In this document: in pieces, positions 32,214-41,896 of the stretch | How the letters are laid out: every line of letters starts with the position of its first letter | Position numbering within the stretch: the first letter of the stretch is position 1 | DNA from: Bdellovibrionales bacterium | GTDB lineage: Bacteria; Bdellovibrionota; Bdellovibrionia; Bdellovibrionales; UBA1609 | DNA: 45,801 nt | NCBI GenBank assembly: GCA_023301025.1 | Contig: JALZUR010000013.1 | Span: 1-45,801, forward strand | Direction: 5' to 3' | Program-made: the position numbers and the translations under genes | The notes under the pieces: model-generated | What the model saw: only the letters and a program-made list of their open reading frames with translations | Databases searched by the model: none | What the model was told of the DNA's origin: nothing

Positions 32214-34634
32214 TTACCCCCCTTTTTCTTCAAATGATCTTAAACCCTGTAAAACATTTTTATGTAAAACTTTTACCTCTTCTTCTCCAAGAGTTTTATC
32301 TTGCGCTTGAAACAATCCTCTTAAAGTTAAAGATACCTTGTTTTCACCAATTTTTGAGTCACGATACTCTTCAACAACTGAGAGGCTTTTGAAGTAATTT
32401 TTTGCATCTTTTTTAACTTGCTTTTCAATACTAGCATAATCAAAGTCTTCGTTTAGAGTTATACTAAAGTCTCTTTCAACAAGAGGATATCTAGAAAACT
32501 CTTTAAACTTTTTAGGCCTCGGCTGTCCTTTTAAAAATAAATCGAGGTCAAGTTCAAGTCCTGAAAAAGAAACTGACAACTTCAAGTTTTTTAAAACTGC
32601 TGGATGCAAAGCGTATAACACACCTATGGTTTTGCCTTCAGCTATAATATTTGCTGTTAGTTTTGGGTGTAGAACATTAGATTCAGAATTTTTATCTAAT
32701 GGTTCAAATCTAAAATTTTTAATGCCCCAAAGGTTAAAGAGTTTTGAAACTACACTTATCAAAGAGGTATGTATCTCATCTTGAGTTTGCTCTTTGTCCC
32801 AAGATCCAAAAGATAAAATATTTTTTTCTGAGAAGCCTTCTTCTACTTTCGAATGGCTTTTACCAAATTCAAAAATAGAGCCTTTAAACCTACCAGCCCT
32901 AAAGTTTCTAAGACTGTTAGAAACAAATTGAGGTATAAGGCTTGCCCTCATTAATGAGCTATCTAAACTCAAAGGGTTTGTTATACTTACGTCACCACCT
33001 CTATTAAAGAACTCAATTTTTTTAATTTCTGAGTGCCATTTTTTTTCATCTGACGTTGCATAAAAATTATGGTGAATGACTTCACTAAAACCAAGTCCAA
33101 CACACTGGGTTTTTAAAGATCTACAGTTCTCATAAAGACCATGCTTACTTTGAGGAGGCGAAACAACTGCAGGGAGAACTTCAGGTATATTATTATAACC
33201 AATAAGTCTAGCAACCTCCTCAGCCAAATCTTCTTTGATAGAAACATCGTGCCTAAATAGGCTTGGAACAACACTCCACTCATTTTTTTTATCTGAATTA
33301 GACATTTGAAAACCCAATTGATCAAAAATACTTTCTATCATTTTTGACTCTAAGGATAAGCCTGTCTTTTTTTCTAAAAAATCTAGGCTAACAAAAATTT
33401 CTTTTTTACTCACAGGGCTAGGATACTCCTCATAAACTTTTGTGCTAACTTCACCTGAAGAGAGATCTTGAAGTAAAAACAAAGCCTGCTTCATAGCTTT
33501 ATCCGTTCCAGATGGATCAACACCTCTAGAGAATCTATGAGCAGAGTCTGTATCTATTCCAAAAGATCTAGCTGTTTTTCTAACAGTTTCAGGTGTAAAA
33601 TAAGCTGCTTCAAGAAAAACAGAAGTTGTTTTTTCACTTACACCTGAGTTTTGACCACCAACCACTCCAGCAAGAGCAAGAACTTCACTTTTATCGGCAA
33701 TTACAAGCTCTTCACCCTTTAATTTATACTCAGAAGCATCTAAACTTTTAAAAGATTCACCTTTTACAGCACGCCTTATAAAAAGGCTTTCCCCTTTTAT
33801 TTGATCTGCATCAAAAGCATGAAGTGGTTGCCCTGTATCCATCATAATATAGTTCGTAATATCAACAACATTGTTGATAGAAGATAAACCTAGAGTTTCA
33901 AGTTTATCTTTTAACCATTGAGGGCTCGGCCCCACTTTAACATTGTAAACCATACAGCCCATATAGCGTGGACACTGCTCACTATCATCTAAACTGATTT
34001 TTATACTTCTTAGTTCACTGCTTTTTTTATATGTATTGATCGCATACTCGTGATTTGTATGTAGCGGTCTTTTAAATAAAACTCCTATCTCACGAGCTAA
34101 ACCCAAATGGCTCAAACAGTCTGCGCGATTTGGTGTTACATTTATTTCTAAAACAACATCATCTTTAGCTAAGTACTCTGAGATCTCCTGCCCAACCCTA
34201 GCGTCTTTAGGCAAAATAAGTATTCCATCTTTACTTTCTTCTGCGAAACCTAACTCTTTTTTAGAGCAAAGCATTCCAAAGCTTTCTTGACCTCTTATTT
34301 TTGATTTCTTTATCTTAAAATCACCTGGAAGAACGGCTCCAACAAGAGCCACACAAACCTTGTCCCCTTCTTTATGATTTTTGGCACCGCAAACAATTTT
34401 AACAGTTTCACCATCAGAAACTGAAACATCACAGCATGTTAAACGATCTGCATCTGGGTGTTGTATTAGTTTTTCAATTTTACCAACAACAACATCTTGT
34501 AAAGCATCTGACTGTTTTAAAATAGATTCAACTTCAAGACCTGCATCGGTTAAAGCTTCGGCTAAAAGCGCTGGATTTTTTATAAAATCTTTTACTTCAA
34601 TATACTTTTCAAGCCACTTAAGTGAAATTTTCAT
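32214..34634 (-). CDS. pheT: Phenylalanyl-tRNA synthetase beta subunit
   Basis: 806 residues, full length. In order: N-terminal helix (SLKWLEKYIEV), tRNA-binding/EMAP-like domain (about 40-150, HPDADRLTCCDV, ICGAKN-like VKIVCGAKNH), B3/B4 editing domain, B5 DNA-binding-like domain (VSLDFLEKKTGL), catalytic-like core (SIKEDLAEEVARLIGYNNIP) and C-terminal anticodon-binding ferredoxin fold (SRYPLVERDFSITL). Works with PheS as an (alpha-beta)2 enzyme. It follows pheS by 77 bases and ends two bases before ihfA. Confidence 0.96.
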   Translation of the reverse strand: MKISLKWLEKYIEVKDFIKNPALLAEALTDAGLEVESILKQSDALQDVVVGKIEKLIQHPDADRLTCCDVSVSDGETVKIVCGAKNHKEGDKVCVALVGAVLPGDFKIKKSKIRGQESFGMLCSKKELGFAEESKDGILILPKDARVGQEISEYLAKDDVVLEINVTPNRADCLSHLGLAREIGVLFKRPLHTNHEYAINTYKKSSELRSIKISLDDSEQCPRYMGCMVYNVKVGPSPQWLKDKLETLGLSSINNVVDITNYIMMDTGQPLHAFDADQIKGESLFIRRAVKGESFKSLDASEYKLKGEELVIADKSEVLALAGVVGGQNSGVSEKTTSVFLEAAYFTPETVRKTARSFGIDTDSAHRFSRGVDPSGTDKAMKQALFLLQDLSSGEVSTKVYEEYPSPVSKKEIFVSLDFLEKKTGLSLESKMIESIFDQLGFQMSNSDKKNEWSVVPSLFRHDVSIKEDLAEEVARLIGYNNIPEVLPAVVSPPQSKHGLYENCRSLKTQCVGLGFSEVIHHNFYATSDEKKWHSEIKKIEFFNRGGDVSITNPLSLDSSLMRASLIPQFVSNSLRNFRAGRFKGSIFEFGKSHSKVEEGFSEKNILSFGSWDKEQTQDEIHTSLISVVSKLFNLWGIKNFRFEPLDKNSESNVLHPKLTANIIAEGKTIGVLYALHPAVLKNLKLSVSFSGLELDLDLFLKGQPRPKKFKEFSRYPLVERDFSITLNEDFDYASIEKQVKKDAKNYFKSLSVVEEYRDSKIGENKVSLTLRGLFQAQDKTLGEEEVKVLHKNVLQGLRSFEEKGG

Positions 34635-34711
34635 TTGGCTCCCTTAAAAATTTTTCATTACTTTAGTTATTTTAACAGTTTTCAAATCAAACTTAGAAAG
34701 TGTGACTTAAT

Positions 34712-35743
34712 TTAAAACTGCTCCACAAAACTTATTAAATTTTCATTAAATAGTCTGATATCTGAAATTCCATACTTAATCATAGCCATACGCTCAGCAC
34801 CGAAACCAAAAGCAAGACCCTGAAATTCGTCAGGATCAATCTTACAACTTTTTAAAACATTGGGATGAACAAGGCCACAACCACCAATTTCAATCCAACC
34901 CGAGTTTGAACAGACTCTGCAGCCCTTACCACTACATAGTGGACATGTGCAGTCCACTTCGGCAGACGGCTCTGTGAAAGGAAAAAAACTTGGTCTAAAT
35001 CTTGTTTTTGTTTTTGACCCAAAAAGTTCTTTTACAAAATAACCCACAATCCCTTTTAAGTGAGACATAGAAACTGACTTGTCTACGTAAAGACCCTCTA
35101 CTTGATGAAAATTTGGTGAATGACTGATATCAGAATCACTTCTAAAAACTGAACCAGGAGCAATAACTCTTAGTGGTGGCTTTTCCGAAAGCATAGTTCT
35201 GATTTGAATAGGTGATGTGTGAGTTCTTAAAACATGATCACTGTCTACATAAAAGGTGTCTTGCATATCTCTTGCAGGGTGCCCCTTAGGAAAGTTTAAA
35301 AACGTAAAATTATAGTCATCACTTTCGATGTGAGGACCTGTTCTTACACTAAAGCCTAAGCGAGATAAAATATCCACCATCTCATCTATGACTAAAGTTA
35401 TGGGATGCTTTTGACCGTAGGACTCTGCATCCTTTAAAAGAGAGAAGTTAAATTTAGTTTTAGAAAGTGTTTCGTTTAACTTTTCCGACTCTAAAGATAC
35501 AAGTCGTTCCTCATAAAAGTCTAAGAGCACCTGTTTTTTTTCGTTGATCACTCGTCCGACCAAAGGCCGCTCTTCTTTGCTTAAACCTGAAAGCTGCTTC
35601 ATCAATGAAGTTAACTTTCCTTGTTTTCCAAGAAACTCCACCTTCGCCTGGTATAGATCTTCTGGGCTCTTAGCCTCGTTAAACAAAGACCTTGCCTGTA
35701 GGTAGTTTTCTTCAACCAAATTATTCATTTTCTCAGTTAACAT
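34712..35743 (-). CDS. pheS: Phenylalanyl-tRNA synthetase alpha subunit
   Basis: 343 residues. N-terminal coiled coil (about 1-90, tRNA binding), then the class II catalytic domain: LLKDAESYGQKHPIT, HPARDMQDTFYV, VLRTHTSPIQIRTM, motif 3 near GFGAERMAMIKYGISDIR. A Cys cluster (CTCPLCSGKGC, CSNSGWIE) seen in many bacterial PheS is kept. First gene of the block; a divergent SpoU gene begins 70 bases away, and that gap shows no T-box or leader peptide. Confidence 0.96.
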   Translation of the reverse strand: MLTEKMNNLVEENYLQARSLFNEAKSPEDLYQAKVEFLGKQGKLTSLMKQLSGLSKEERPLVGRVINEKKQVLLDFYEERLVSLESEKLNETLSKTKFNFSLLKDAESYGQKHPITLVIDEMVDILSRLGFSVRTGPHIESDDYNFTFLNFPKGHPARDMQDTFYVDSDHVLRTHTSPIQIRTMLSEKPPLRVIAPGSVFRSDSDISHSPNFHQVEGLYVDKSVSMSHLKGIVGYFVKELFGSKTKTRFRPSFFPFTEPSAEVDCTCPLCSGKGCRVCSNSGWIEIGGCGLVHPNVLKSCKIDPDEFQGLAFGFGAERMAMIKYGISDIRLFNENLISFVEQF

Positions 35744-35813
35744 ACTCTAAATACTGGATTATTTTGCAATTAAAGGCAATAAAGAGTCTTCATAATGCAA
35801 AAGCTCGGAGAGA

Positions 35814-36545
35814 TTGATGACTATAATTGAAAGTTCACAAAACAAGACATACAGGTACTTTAAATCGCTTTTAACAGCAAAAGGTTTAAAAAAAGAAAAG
35901 CACTGTTTAGTCATGGGAAAAACCCTGACTAAAGAGCTCATCAATAGTAAGAAAGCCTACAAAAAAATACATTTTGATGAGAATGAAAGTCCTGACTATT
36001 TATTAAGCAAAGATCTTTTCAATGATCTTTCACCGCTCAAACACCAGAGCCCAATTTTAGTTTATAATTTTATTGAACCTAAATCATACACATATAGTAA
36101 AAACACTTTTGACGTTTTTTTACCCGTAGGAGACCCAAAAAACTTAGGAGCTTTGATCAGAACAGCCACAGCTTTTAATGTAGACAAGGTCGTTCTTTTA
36201 ACAGAGTCGGCTCACCCCTTCTTACACGAATCTATTAGAGCATCTAGTGGTGCTGTATTTAATGCTCCGCTTTTTAGCTCAGGTTCTTTAAAAGATCTTA
36301 AAAGTGAAGATCTTTACACTTTAGATAAAGGGGGAAAGTCTTTGTTTGATTGGAAACCAAGCTTAACAGATGGAATTAAAATTTTACTAGGAGAGGAAGG
36401 TGGAGGCTTAACTTCTTCTCAACTTAAAAACTCTATATCTATTCCTATTTCAAAGGATGTAGAATCTCTTAATGTTAACTCAGCACTCACAAGCACGCTC
36501 ACCTGGCTAAGAGGACTTGAACACAATCAGCTAGCTCAAATCTAA
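35814..36545 (+). CDS. SpoU/TrmH-family RNA 2'-O-methyltransferase
   Basis: Methylates a ribose 2'-hydroxyl in rRNA or tRNA with SAM, using the trefoil-knot fold. 243 residues: N-terminal RNA-binding part (about 1-80) and the SPOUT domain with motif 1 NLGALIRTA (109-117), motif 2 LLGEEGGGL (190-198) and motif 3 PISKDVESLNVNSA (210-223). SD GGAG lies six bases before ATG. The target nucleotide cannot be told. The last 15 bases overlap the end of the mevalonate kinase gene coming from the other strand. Confidence 0.88.
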   Translation: MMTIIESSQNKTYRYFKSLLTAKGLKKEKHCLVMGKTLTKELINSKKAYKKIHFDENESPDYLLSKDLFNDLSPLKHQSPILVYNFIEPKSYTYSKNTFDVFLPVGDPKNLGALIRTATAFNVDKVVLLTESAHPFLHESIRASSGAVFNAPLFSSGSLKDLKSEDLYTLDKGGKSLFDWKPSLTDGIKILLGEEGGGLTSSQLKNSISIPISKDVESLNVNSALTSTLTWLRGLEHNQLAQI

Positions 36546-37406
36546 GAAGATGCTCTCAAAAAACTCCTCAGGCACACAACCTTTACCCCAAAGAGCTATG
36601 ATGCATCCTCCAAACCCAGAACCTGTAAGCCTACAGGCAAGTGCACCCTTAGATTTTAGAGTCTGCATTTGTTCTAGTATTTGGGGGTTCAACAGACCCC
36701 ACTCATTAAAAATTTCAGAAGTTTCATTAAAAGCTTCAACTAAAAAAGAGATCTTACCTGTTTCAAAACTACTTTTAACTTTCAAACTCGCCTCAGACAT
36801 CTTTTCATCTAAAGACTCAAATAAGAGTTTATTTGCTTTTCTTAATTTTTCGACATGGTCAATACAGTTTTTAGTTTCACCTTTAAGTCCAGTGTGATGA
36901 ATTGTAAATACACAGGACAAAGGTTGCGGTTCAATAGAGAGGAGTTTTTTAACACCTTTTTTATATAAAGAGATTTGATCATTTAAGCAACCCGCAACAT
37001 CTAATCCACTGCTTTGACCATGAAATACATTTTCAATTTCGTGAGCAAAAGAAAAAATTTCTTCTTCAAAAAGTAAACCTGAAAAATTAAAAAGTCTGGC
37101 AACAAAAACAGAAAGAGCAGCCGAACCACCAAGCCCCTCGCCTAAAGGAACGATACTAAACACATGAGCTTTAACTTTGAGATCCTCTTTAGAAGATGCA
37201 GACAATGAAAAAGCTGATTCTATTAAACCAAGAAATAAAAGTTCATAGGGACTAACAGTATCACTTAAAGTTAATTCAAATTTATCAGCTGATAAAAACT
37301 CATAATCGAGATGATAATTTTTATTTGGCACAACAACAGCATACCCTCCTCGCAAAACAGAATGCTCCCCAGACAAAATGACTTTTGAGTAGATTGAGTC
37401 TTTCAT
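36531..37406 (-). CDS. mvk: Mevalonate kinase
   Basis: ATP-dependent phosphorylation of mevalonate. GHMP-kinase signatures: KVILSGEHSVLRGGYAV (motif 1), PLGEGLGGSAALSV (ATP loop), HGQSSGLDVAG, and LTGSGFGGC (motif 3). 291 residues from ATG 37406, which overlaps the mvaD stop as TGATG and has AAGG six bases upstream; a TTG one codon earlier is less likely. It is the last gene of the mevalonate operon. Its end overlaps the convergent SpoU gene by 15 bases. Confidence 0.9.
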   Translation of the reverse strand: MKDSIYSKVILSGEHSVLRGGYAVVVPNKNYHLDYEFLSADKFELTLSDTVSPYELLFLGLIESAFSLSASSKEDLKVKAHVFSIVPLGEGLGGSAALSVFVARLFNFSGLLFEEEIFSFAHEIENVFHGQSSGLDVAGCLNDQISLYKKGVKKLLSIEPQPLSCVFTIHHTGLKGETKNCIDHVEKLRKANKLLFESLDEKMSEASLKVKSSFETGKISFLVEAFNETSEIFNEWGLLNPQILEQMQTLKSKGALACRLTGSGFGGCIIALWGKGCVPEEFFESIFLDLS

Positions 37407-38374
37407 CAAAAGCCTTTTGAATAAACCGAATGTCCCTGAGCGATGTACTTTTCTTTTAAATCTTTAGCCATAAGAGCTTGTTCCGGTCTAAACAGAAGGT
37501 GCACATTAGGCCCGGCATCCATTGTAACAAGAGGTCCATCACTAATGCGAGTCCAAATAGATTTAGCATGATGAAGAATTTCAAAAGTCTTTTGAGTCAT
37601 ATAGCCAAACGAGGGATTGGCAGTCTCAAACAAGGCGTGCATATCCCAAAATTCAGCCCAACAAAGCTCAAAGGCATTAGACCAATTTTTTAGACTCATA
37701 GCTTCAATGAAAAGACCAAGACGAATAGTAGCTCTTTCGACACGGCCTTTGTATAAAAGACTTGTTGCCACTCGATTATGGGCCTCAGACGAAGAGACTT
37801 TTTTCTTTTTTTCATCAGCAACAACAACCATATGCAAAAGCTTAGTGTAGGGAAATTTTATACTGTTGACCTGATCACCTGACCACATACACCAAGGGCT
37901 TATAAAAGACCTACACGAGGATCCAGAGCCCATTCTACTCAAAGAAGCCTGCACTTTAAGCTCAGGTGTTGGGCTATCTAAAAGTTCACTAAAAGCCACA
38001 CATGATGCTTTTGTTAAAGCTGCAAAACTTGAAGCAGAACTTGCAAGGCCACAGTTTTGTGGAAAGCTATTAGCAGAGCGCACTGTAAAATTATGTGTAA
38101 CACCAAACTCTTCTTTTAATCGCTTAAGATGTGAAAGATACCTAACAGTTTCTTTAGGACCAAGAGAAGGAGCCATATAGCCTTCTCTTTTTAAAGGCTC
38201 CCAGATATCTTCATCATTGTCATTCAACTCTAGTTCTACAGCTGTGGTTAAATGAGGAAGAGTATAAGAAAGAGAAGGGTTATCAGGGGTGTTTAAAGTA
38301 GAATCTTTTTTCCCCATATATTTAATAAGAGCTATGTTTGATGGAGCTTCACTTTTCCAGATTTTTTTATCCAC
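37406..38374 (-). CDS. mvaD: Diphosphomevalonate decarboxylase
   Basis: Makes IPP from mevalonate 5-diphosphate with ATP. 322 residues. Family residues: SNIALIKYMGKKD with Lys18 (Met20 where most have Trp), NSFPQNCGLASSASSFAAL (ATP loop), GSGSSCRSF with the conserved Arg, and TMDAGPNVH with the catalytic Asp (about 283). The GTG start is preceded by GGAG ten bases upstream. It could instead act on mevalonate 5-phosphate, as some relatives do; the kept Lys, Arg and Asp favour the classic enzyme. Confidence 0.9.
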   Translation of the reverse strand: MDKKIWKSEAPSNIALIKYMGKKDSTLNTPDNPSLSYTLPHLTTAVELELNDNDEDIWEPLKREGYMAPSLGPKETVRYLSHLKRLKEEFGVTHNFTVRSANSFPQNCGLASSASSFAALTKASCVAFSELLDSPTPELKVQASLSRMGSGSSCRSFISPWCMWSGDQVNSIKFPYTKLLHMVVVADEKKKKVSSSEAHNRVATSLLYKGRVERATIRLGLFIEAMSLKNWSNAFELCWAEFWDMHALFETANPSFGYMTQKTFEILHHAKSIWTRISDGPLVTMDAGPNVHLLFRPEQALMAKDLKEKYIAQGHSVYSKGF

Positions 38375-38428
38375 GATTTAAAAACTCCTATTTTTAATAA
38401 ACTTATTATATATTCTAAAATGTGCGAT

Positions 38429-39361
38429 TTAAAAAATTGCACCAATAGCTTTATAGTTAAAATCCAAACTTACAATTCTCTGATTTAATTTGTCCAGATT
38501 TTCTTTATTAGAGCTAAAAACTAGGACAACATCGCCTCCAAAAGCACCACAAGCTCTTGCAGTGATGACAGAAGGCAGTTTTTTTAAGCTTTGAACTTCT
38601 TGAGCAGACGCAGGGTCAAGAAGCAACAAACGCTCTTGCTCTTTTGAAAACTCATTTAATCCATTAAAGAAACTTAAATCACAACCAATAAAAGACTTAA
38701 CTGTAGACTTTGAAACACTAATAAGTTTTTCATAGACTCCCTTATCCTTACTGATGCTTTTAAGGTGAAGGTGTGTCTTAACTTTTGATGGTCGTTTAAA
38801 TACAAGAACACTCACGTCCTTAAAAGGCCAGTACACTTCATTAAAGGAAGGAGAACTTTTAAGTGAGTTTAAATCTTTTTTAAAATGAAAGACACGTGTA
38901 TGATCGACGCCATTACCCTTTTCATTTTTAATAGCATCTTCATGCTCTCTACAAGAATTAAAAGCACTGGCCCATTGGGCACACAAATCAGCCCCACTTG
39001 GAGCAATCGCTTTATCGCCAGCTTGTAAATTAATATAGCTATTCAAGAGCTCTAAGGTGTTTAAATCAGTACGACCCTTTAGAGAAGCTACAACCTCAGC
39101 AGTGGAACCACCAAAGCCACCTTCACCAAAATGTGGGTCAATAAAGTCAAAATCTTTAACAAGTCCGCAAGCTTTCATCAAACGTGCTGCAGGTGAATCT
39201 TTGTGAAACTTTAAGCTTTTATTATCAGAGTTTATATCAGTTCGAACACACTCAAAAAAAGGCTTATGAGTTAACACAAGAGAGTCGCCACCAAAAAGTA
39301 CAGCATACTCACCTAATAGAAATGTTTTACTTGGGATTTTAAAACTGCCGTCAGCTTTCAT
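38429..39361 (-). CDS. GHMP kinase, probable phosphomevalonate kinase
   Basis: 310 residues from ATG 39361 (MKADGSFKIPSKTFLLGEYA); an upstream in-frame start at 39427 lies inside the HMG-CoA reductase gene and adds 22 residues unlike the family. GHMP motifs: FLLGEYAVLFGG (motif 1), GEGGFGGSTAEVVA (ATP loop), PSGADLCAQ, and ARACGAFGGDVV (motif 3). With mvk and mvaD present in the same operon, the missing step is phosphomevalonate phosphorylation, so this is the best candidate. The sequence diverges from textbook phosphomevalonate kinases, so the assignment rests mostly on context. It overlaps the HMG-CoA reductase gene by 11 bases. Confidence 0.75.
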   Translation of the reverse strand: MKADGSFKIPSKTFLLGEYAVLFGGDSLVLTHKPFFECVRTDINSDNKSLKFHKDSPAARLMKACGLVKDFDFIDPHFGEGGFGGSTAEVVASLKGRTDLNTLELLNSYINLQAGDKAIAPSGADLCAQWASAFNSCREHEDAIKNEKGNGVDHTRVFHFKKDLNSLKSSPSFNEVYWPFKDVSVLVFKRPSKVKTHLHLKSISKDKGVYEKLISVSKSTVKSFIGCDLSFFNGLNEFSKEQERLLLLDPASAQEVQSLKKLPSVITARACGAFGGDVVLVFSSNKENLDKLNQRIVSLDFNYKAIGAIF

Positions 39362-40712
39362 TTTTTGTAGAAGGCTTTGAGTGAAGCTCACCCGCACCAG
39401 AGTAAATTTTTTGACGTATCTCACCAAGTGCTTCTACAGCTTGGGACAAAGTAATACGTTTAGAAATTTTTAAGATATGTTCTAATTTTTTTTGAAGGAC
39501 AGGAGCTTCTTCTTCTTTTGCACCAGCTCCAAGGGTTAAGTTTTTAATATGAAGCCTCATATGTCCTTCAATAATTCCCACTGTTGTTAAGGCTCTTAAA
39601 GCACCTAAGTTTTGCACCAAACCAACTGCTGCTATAACACCAGAAAGTTCGCTCACACTCTCCGCTTTTAAAAATCTCATAGAGAGTTTTGAAAACGGAT
39701 GAAGAGAAGTTACACCACCTACGATCCCAATTGATATAGGGAGTGTCATAGAACCTTTTAAACGTCCTTTTTTCTTATCTTCAGAAACCAAACTATTAAA
39801 ACTCTCATAACGCCATTTAGATAGAGACGTATACGTTTTATTTGCACCAACGAAAGCATGAACACCAGCTTCAACTGCACGCCAATCATTACCAGTAGCA
39901 ATTAAAACAGAATCAATAGCATTCATAATTCCCTTGTTGTTTGTAGAAGCTCTGTAAGAATCAAGCTCTGCAAAAAGGGAAGCCTCTTCAATTCTTTTAC
40001 CAAGCTCTTCATCAACGTCTAACTCAATTGAAACTTCAGTAAGATTTGAATCCGCAAGATTACTTAAAATACACATATTTACTGTTTCATTGAAATAGCT
40101 CTCAACTTCAGGTTTTAAAAACTCACATACCTGATTGATAACATTGGCACCCATTGCTTCACAGGTGTCTACATAAACATGCAAAATAGACATTATACTT
40201 TTGTCAGGTCTTTCAATAAAACGCACCTTGAAGTCTTTAACTCCCCCACCACGTTCATGAAGGCTTTTAGAAACAGATTCATTGCAACTTCTTAACCATT
40301 TCTCTTTTACCTTTTCCAACAAAGACTTTATTTGTTCAGGGTCATTGTTTTCTAATTTAGCAATTTGTATTTGTCCTATACCCAAATCAGAAACACGTTT
40401 AGTTTTAATAAATCCCTTAGATTGCTTTATCCATTTTGAAGTTTTACTGGCTGCTGCAACAATTGAAGTTTCTTCTACAGCCATTGGCACTAGTCTTTCA
40501 GTACCATTAACATTTAAGTGAGTGACAACACCGTATGGCATAGGGAAATAACCCAAAGAGTTTTCTATAAAATCTTCTGCTAAATCTTGCTCCATAAAAT
40601 TTGATTTTTTTAAGAGTTGAATGTCGGACTTGTTTATGAGGCCCATCTTGTTTAAAAGCTCAAACCTTTCTTCTCTTGAGAGTTTAGAAAACCCTTTAAA
40701 TGTTAAATCCAT
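39351..40712 (-). CDS. mvaA: HMG-CoA reductase, class II
   Basis: Reduces HMG-CoA to mevalonate (or the reverse in degradative enzymes). 453 residues, class II size without membrane anchor. Catalytic residues: Glu81 (VEETSIVAAAS), Lys in NNKGIMNAID (about 260), Asp in TGNDWRAVEAG (about 277), His in GHMRLHIKN. It overlaps idi2 upstream by ten bases (SD GGTGA inside idi2) and the GHMP kinase downstream by 11. Operon context points to the biosynthetic direction. Confidence 0.94.
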   Translation of the reverse strand: MDLTFKGFSKLSREERFELLNKMGLINKSDIQLLKKSNFMEQDLAEDFIENSLGYFPMPYGVVTHLNVNGTERLVPMAVEETSIVAAASKTSKWIKQSKGFIKTKRVSDLGIGQIQIAKLENNDPEQIKSLLEKVKEKWLRSCNESVSKSLHERGGGVKDFKVRFIERPDKSIMSILHVYVDTCEAMGANVINQVCEFLKPEVESYFNETVNMCILSNLADSNLTEVSIELDVDEELGKRIEEASLFAELDSYRASTNNKGIMNAIDSVLIATGNDWRAVEAGVHAFVGANKTYTSLSKWRYESFNSLVSEDKKKGRLKGSMTLPISIGIVGGVTSLHPFSKLSMRFLKAESVSELSGVIAAVGLVQNLGALRALTTVGIIEGHMRLHIKNLTLGAGAKEEEAPVLQKKLEHILKISKRITLSQAVEALGEIRQKIYSGAGELHSKPSTKNES

Positions 40713-41779
40713 AACAATTCACCATGCCCTTTAGACTGTAAGTCTATTATACATGAAGAATTGTTACAAAATAAAGCTACTTTTAATTCAAACTCAATAA
40801 GGGACATTTTATCTTCAATCTCATTTTGACTCACTAAAGCAGCCTCTAGAAGTGGTTTTGCAAAACCACAGAACTTAGCTCCTAAGGCAAAACTGATAGC
40901 TGCATCAAGTCCTGTTCTTAACCCTCCGGAGGACCAAATTTCATAAGACATATTTTTACTAGAATTCAGTTCAGAGAAGAACATAAGAGAATCTAAAGTT
41001 GATACTCCCCAATTTTTAAAAGTTTGGGAGGCTTTGGCTTTAATAGAGTTTTGATCTTTAGATCTAAGTCCTTCAATTCTTCCCCAGTGCGTTCCACCCA
41101 AACCCGAAACATCAAGAGCTGCAAGTCCAAGACCATCTGCATCTTCTAAAGCCTTTTTGGAAAAACCAGAACCTGTCTCTTTAAAAAATACAGGGACATC
41201 CAATTTAGCACAAAGATCTTTAACTTTTTCCATTCCCCCTTTAAACTGTGGGGTTCCTTCATTTTGTAAAACCTCTTGCAAAGGATTTAAATGAATAAAA
41301 AGACCAGAGAGATTTAGGGTTTTTATTAGGCTATTAATATCTTTAAGAGAATGCGTTATAACTTGGGCTAAACCTAGGTTTCCAATAACTGGACCGTTGT
41401 GTGATTTTAAAAGAGTTTTCCACTCATTCAGTCTTTTCTTTTGATCGTCATTGATAGAAATTTCTTCTAACTCTCTTCTTAACGACCCCATGGCAAAAAC
41501 CCATTTTGAAGCTTCACAAGCTTTAAGGAGCCTTGAATTTATATCATAAGCTTTATCGTGTCCTCCCGTCATAGAGCTTACCATAAGAGGCTTAGAGGAT
41601 TTAAAATATTTAGATGTTGAATTTATATGAACATCATCAAAATTAATATTTGGAAAAGGGTGATGATTAAGAACAAGCATATTGCTAAGAGCACGATTTA
41701 TTTGAGAACTGTCATCTAAAGACCACTTAATATGGTCTTCTTTTCTGCCCTCAAATTGATTTGAATCTTCTATACTCAT
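40703..41779 (-). CDS. fni: Isopentenyl-diphosphate delta-isomerase, type 2 (FMN)
   Basis: Interconverts IPP and DMAPP using reduced FMN. 358 residues. Typical type 2 blocks: SMTGGHDKAYDIN, AMGSLRREL, GNLGLAQ, HLNPLQEVLQNEGTP, ETGSGFS, DVSGLGGTHWGRIEG and IWSSGGLRTGLDAA. All parts of the FMN-binding barrel are present. First gene of the operon fni - mvaA - GHMP kinase - mvaD - mvk. Confidence 0.94.
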   Translation of the reverse strand: MSIEDSNQFEGRKEDHIKWSLDDSSQINRALSNMLVLNHHPFPNINFDDVHINSTSKYFKSSKPLMVSSMTGGHDKAYDINSRLLKACEASKWVFAMGSLRRELEEISINDDQKKRLNEWKTLLKSHNGPVIGNLGLAQVITHSLKDINSLIKTLNLSGLFIHLNPLQEVLQNEGTPQFKGGMEKVKDLCAKLDVPVFFKETGSGFSKKALEDADGLGLAALDVSGLGGTHWGRIEGLRSKDQNSIKAKASQTFKNWGVSTLDSLMFFSELNSSKNMSYEIWSSGGLRTGLDAAISFALGAKFCGFAKPLLEAALVSQNEIEDKMSLIEFELKVALFCNNSSCIIDLQSKGHGELLWI

Positions 41780-41845
41780 TGATTTGTTTTACTAAGTTGG
41801 TTTATCTATTGTTGAGTTGAGTATCTAGTCTAAAAACATGATACT

Positions 41846-41878
41846 TTCATACCTAGTTAAATTTTTAACAGGTATGAA
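41846..41878 (-). terminator. Hairpin after rplT, probable terminator
   Basis: TTCATACCT (41846-41854) pairs with AGGTATGAA (41870-41878); inside, GTTAA pairs with TTAAC, leaving one bulged A and a short T-rich loop. On the minus strand TTTTT follows about ten bases later. It lies 19 bases after the rplT stop. Confidence 0.55.
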
Positions 41879-41896
41879 TATAAAAGTAAGCTTAAA

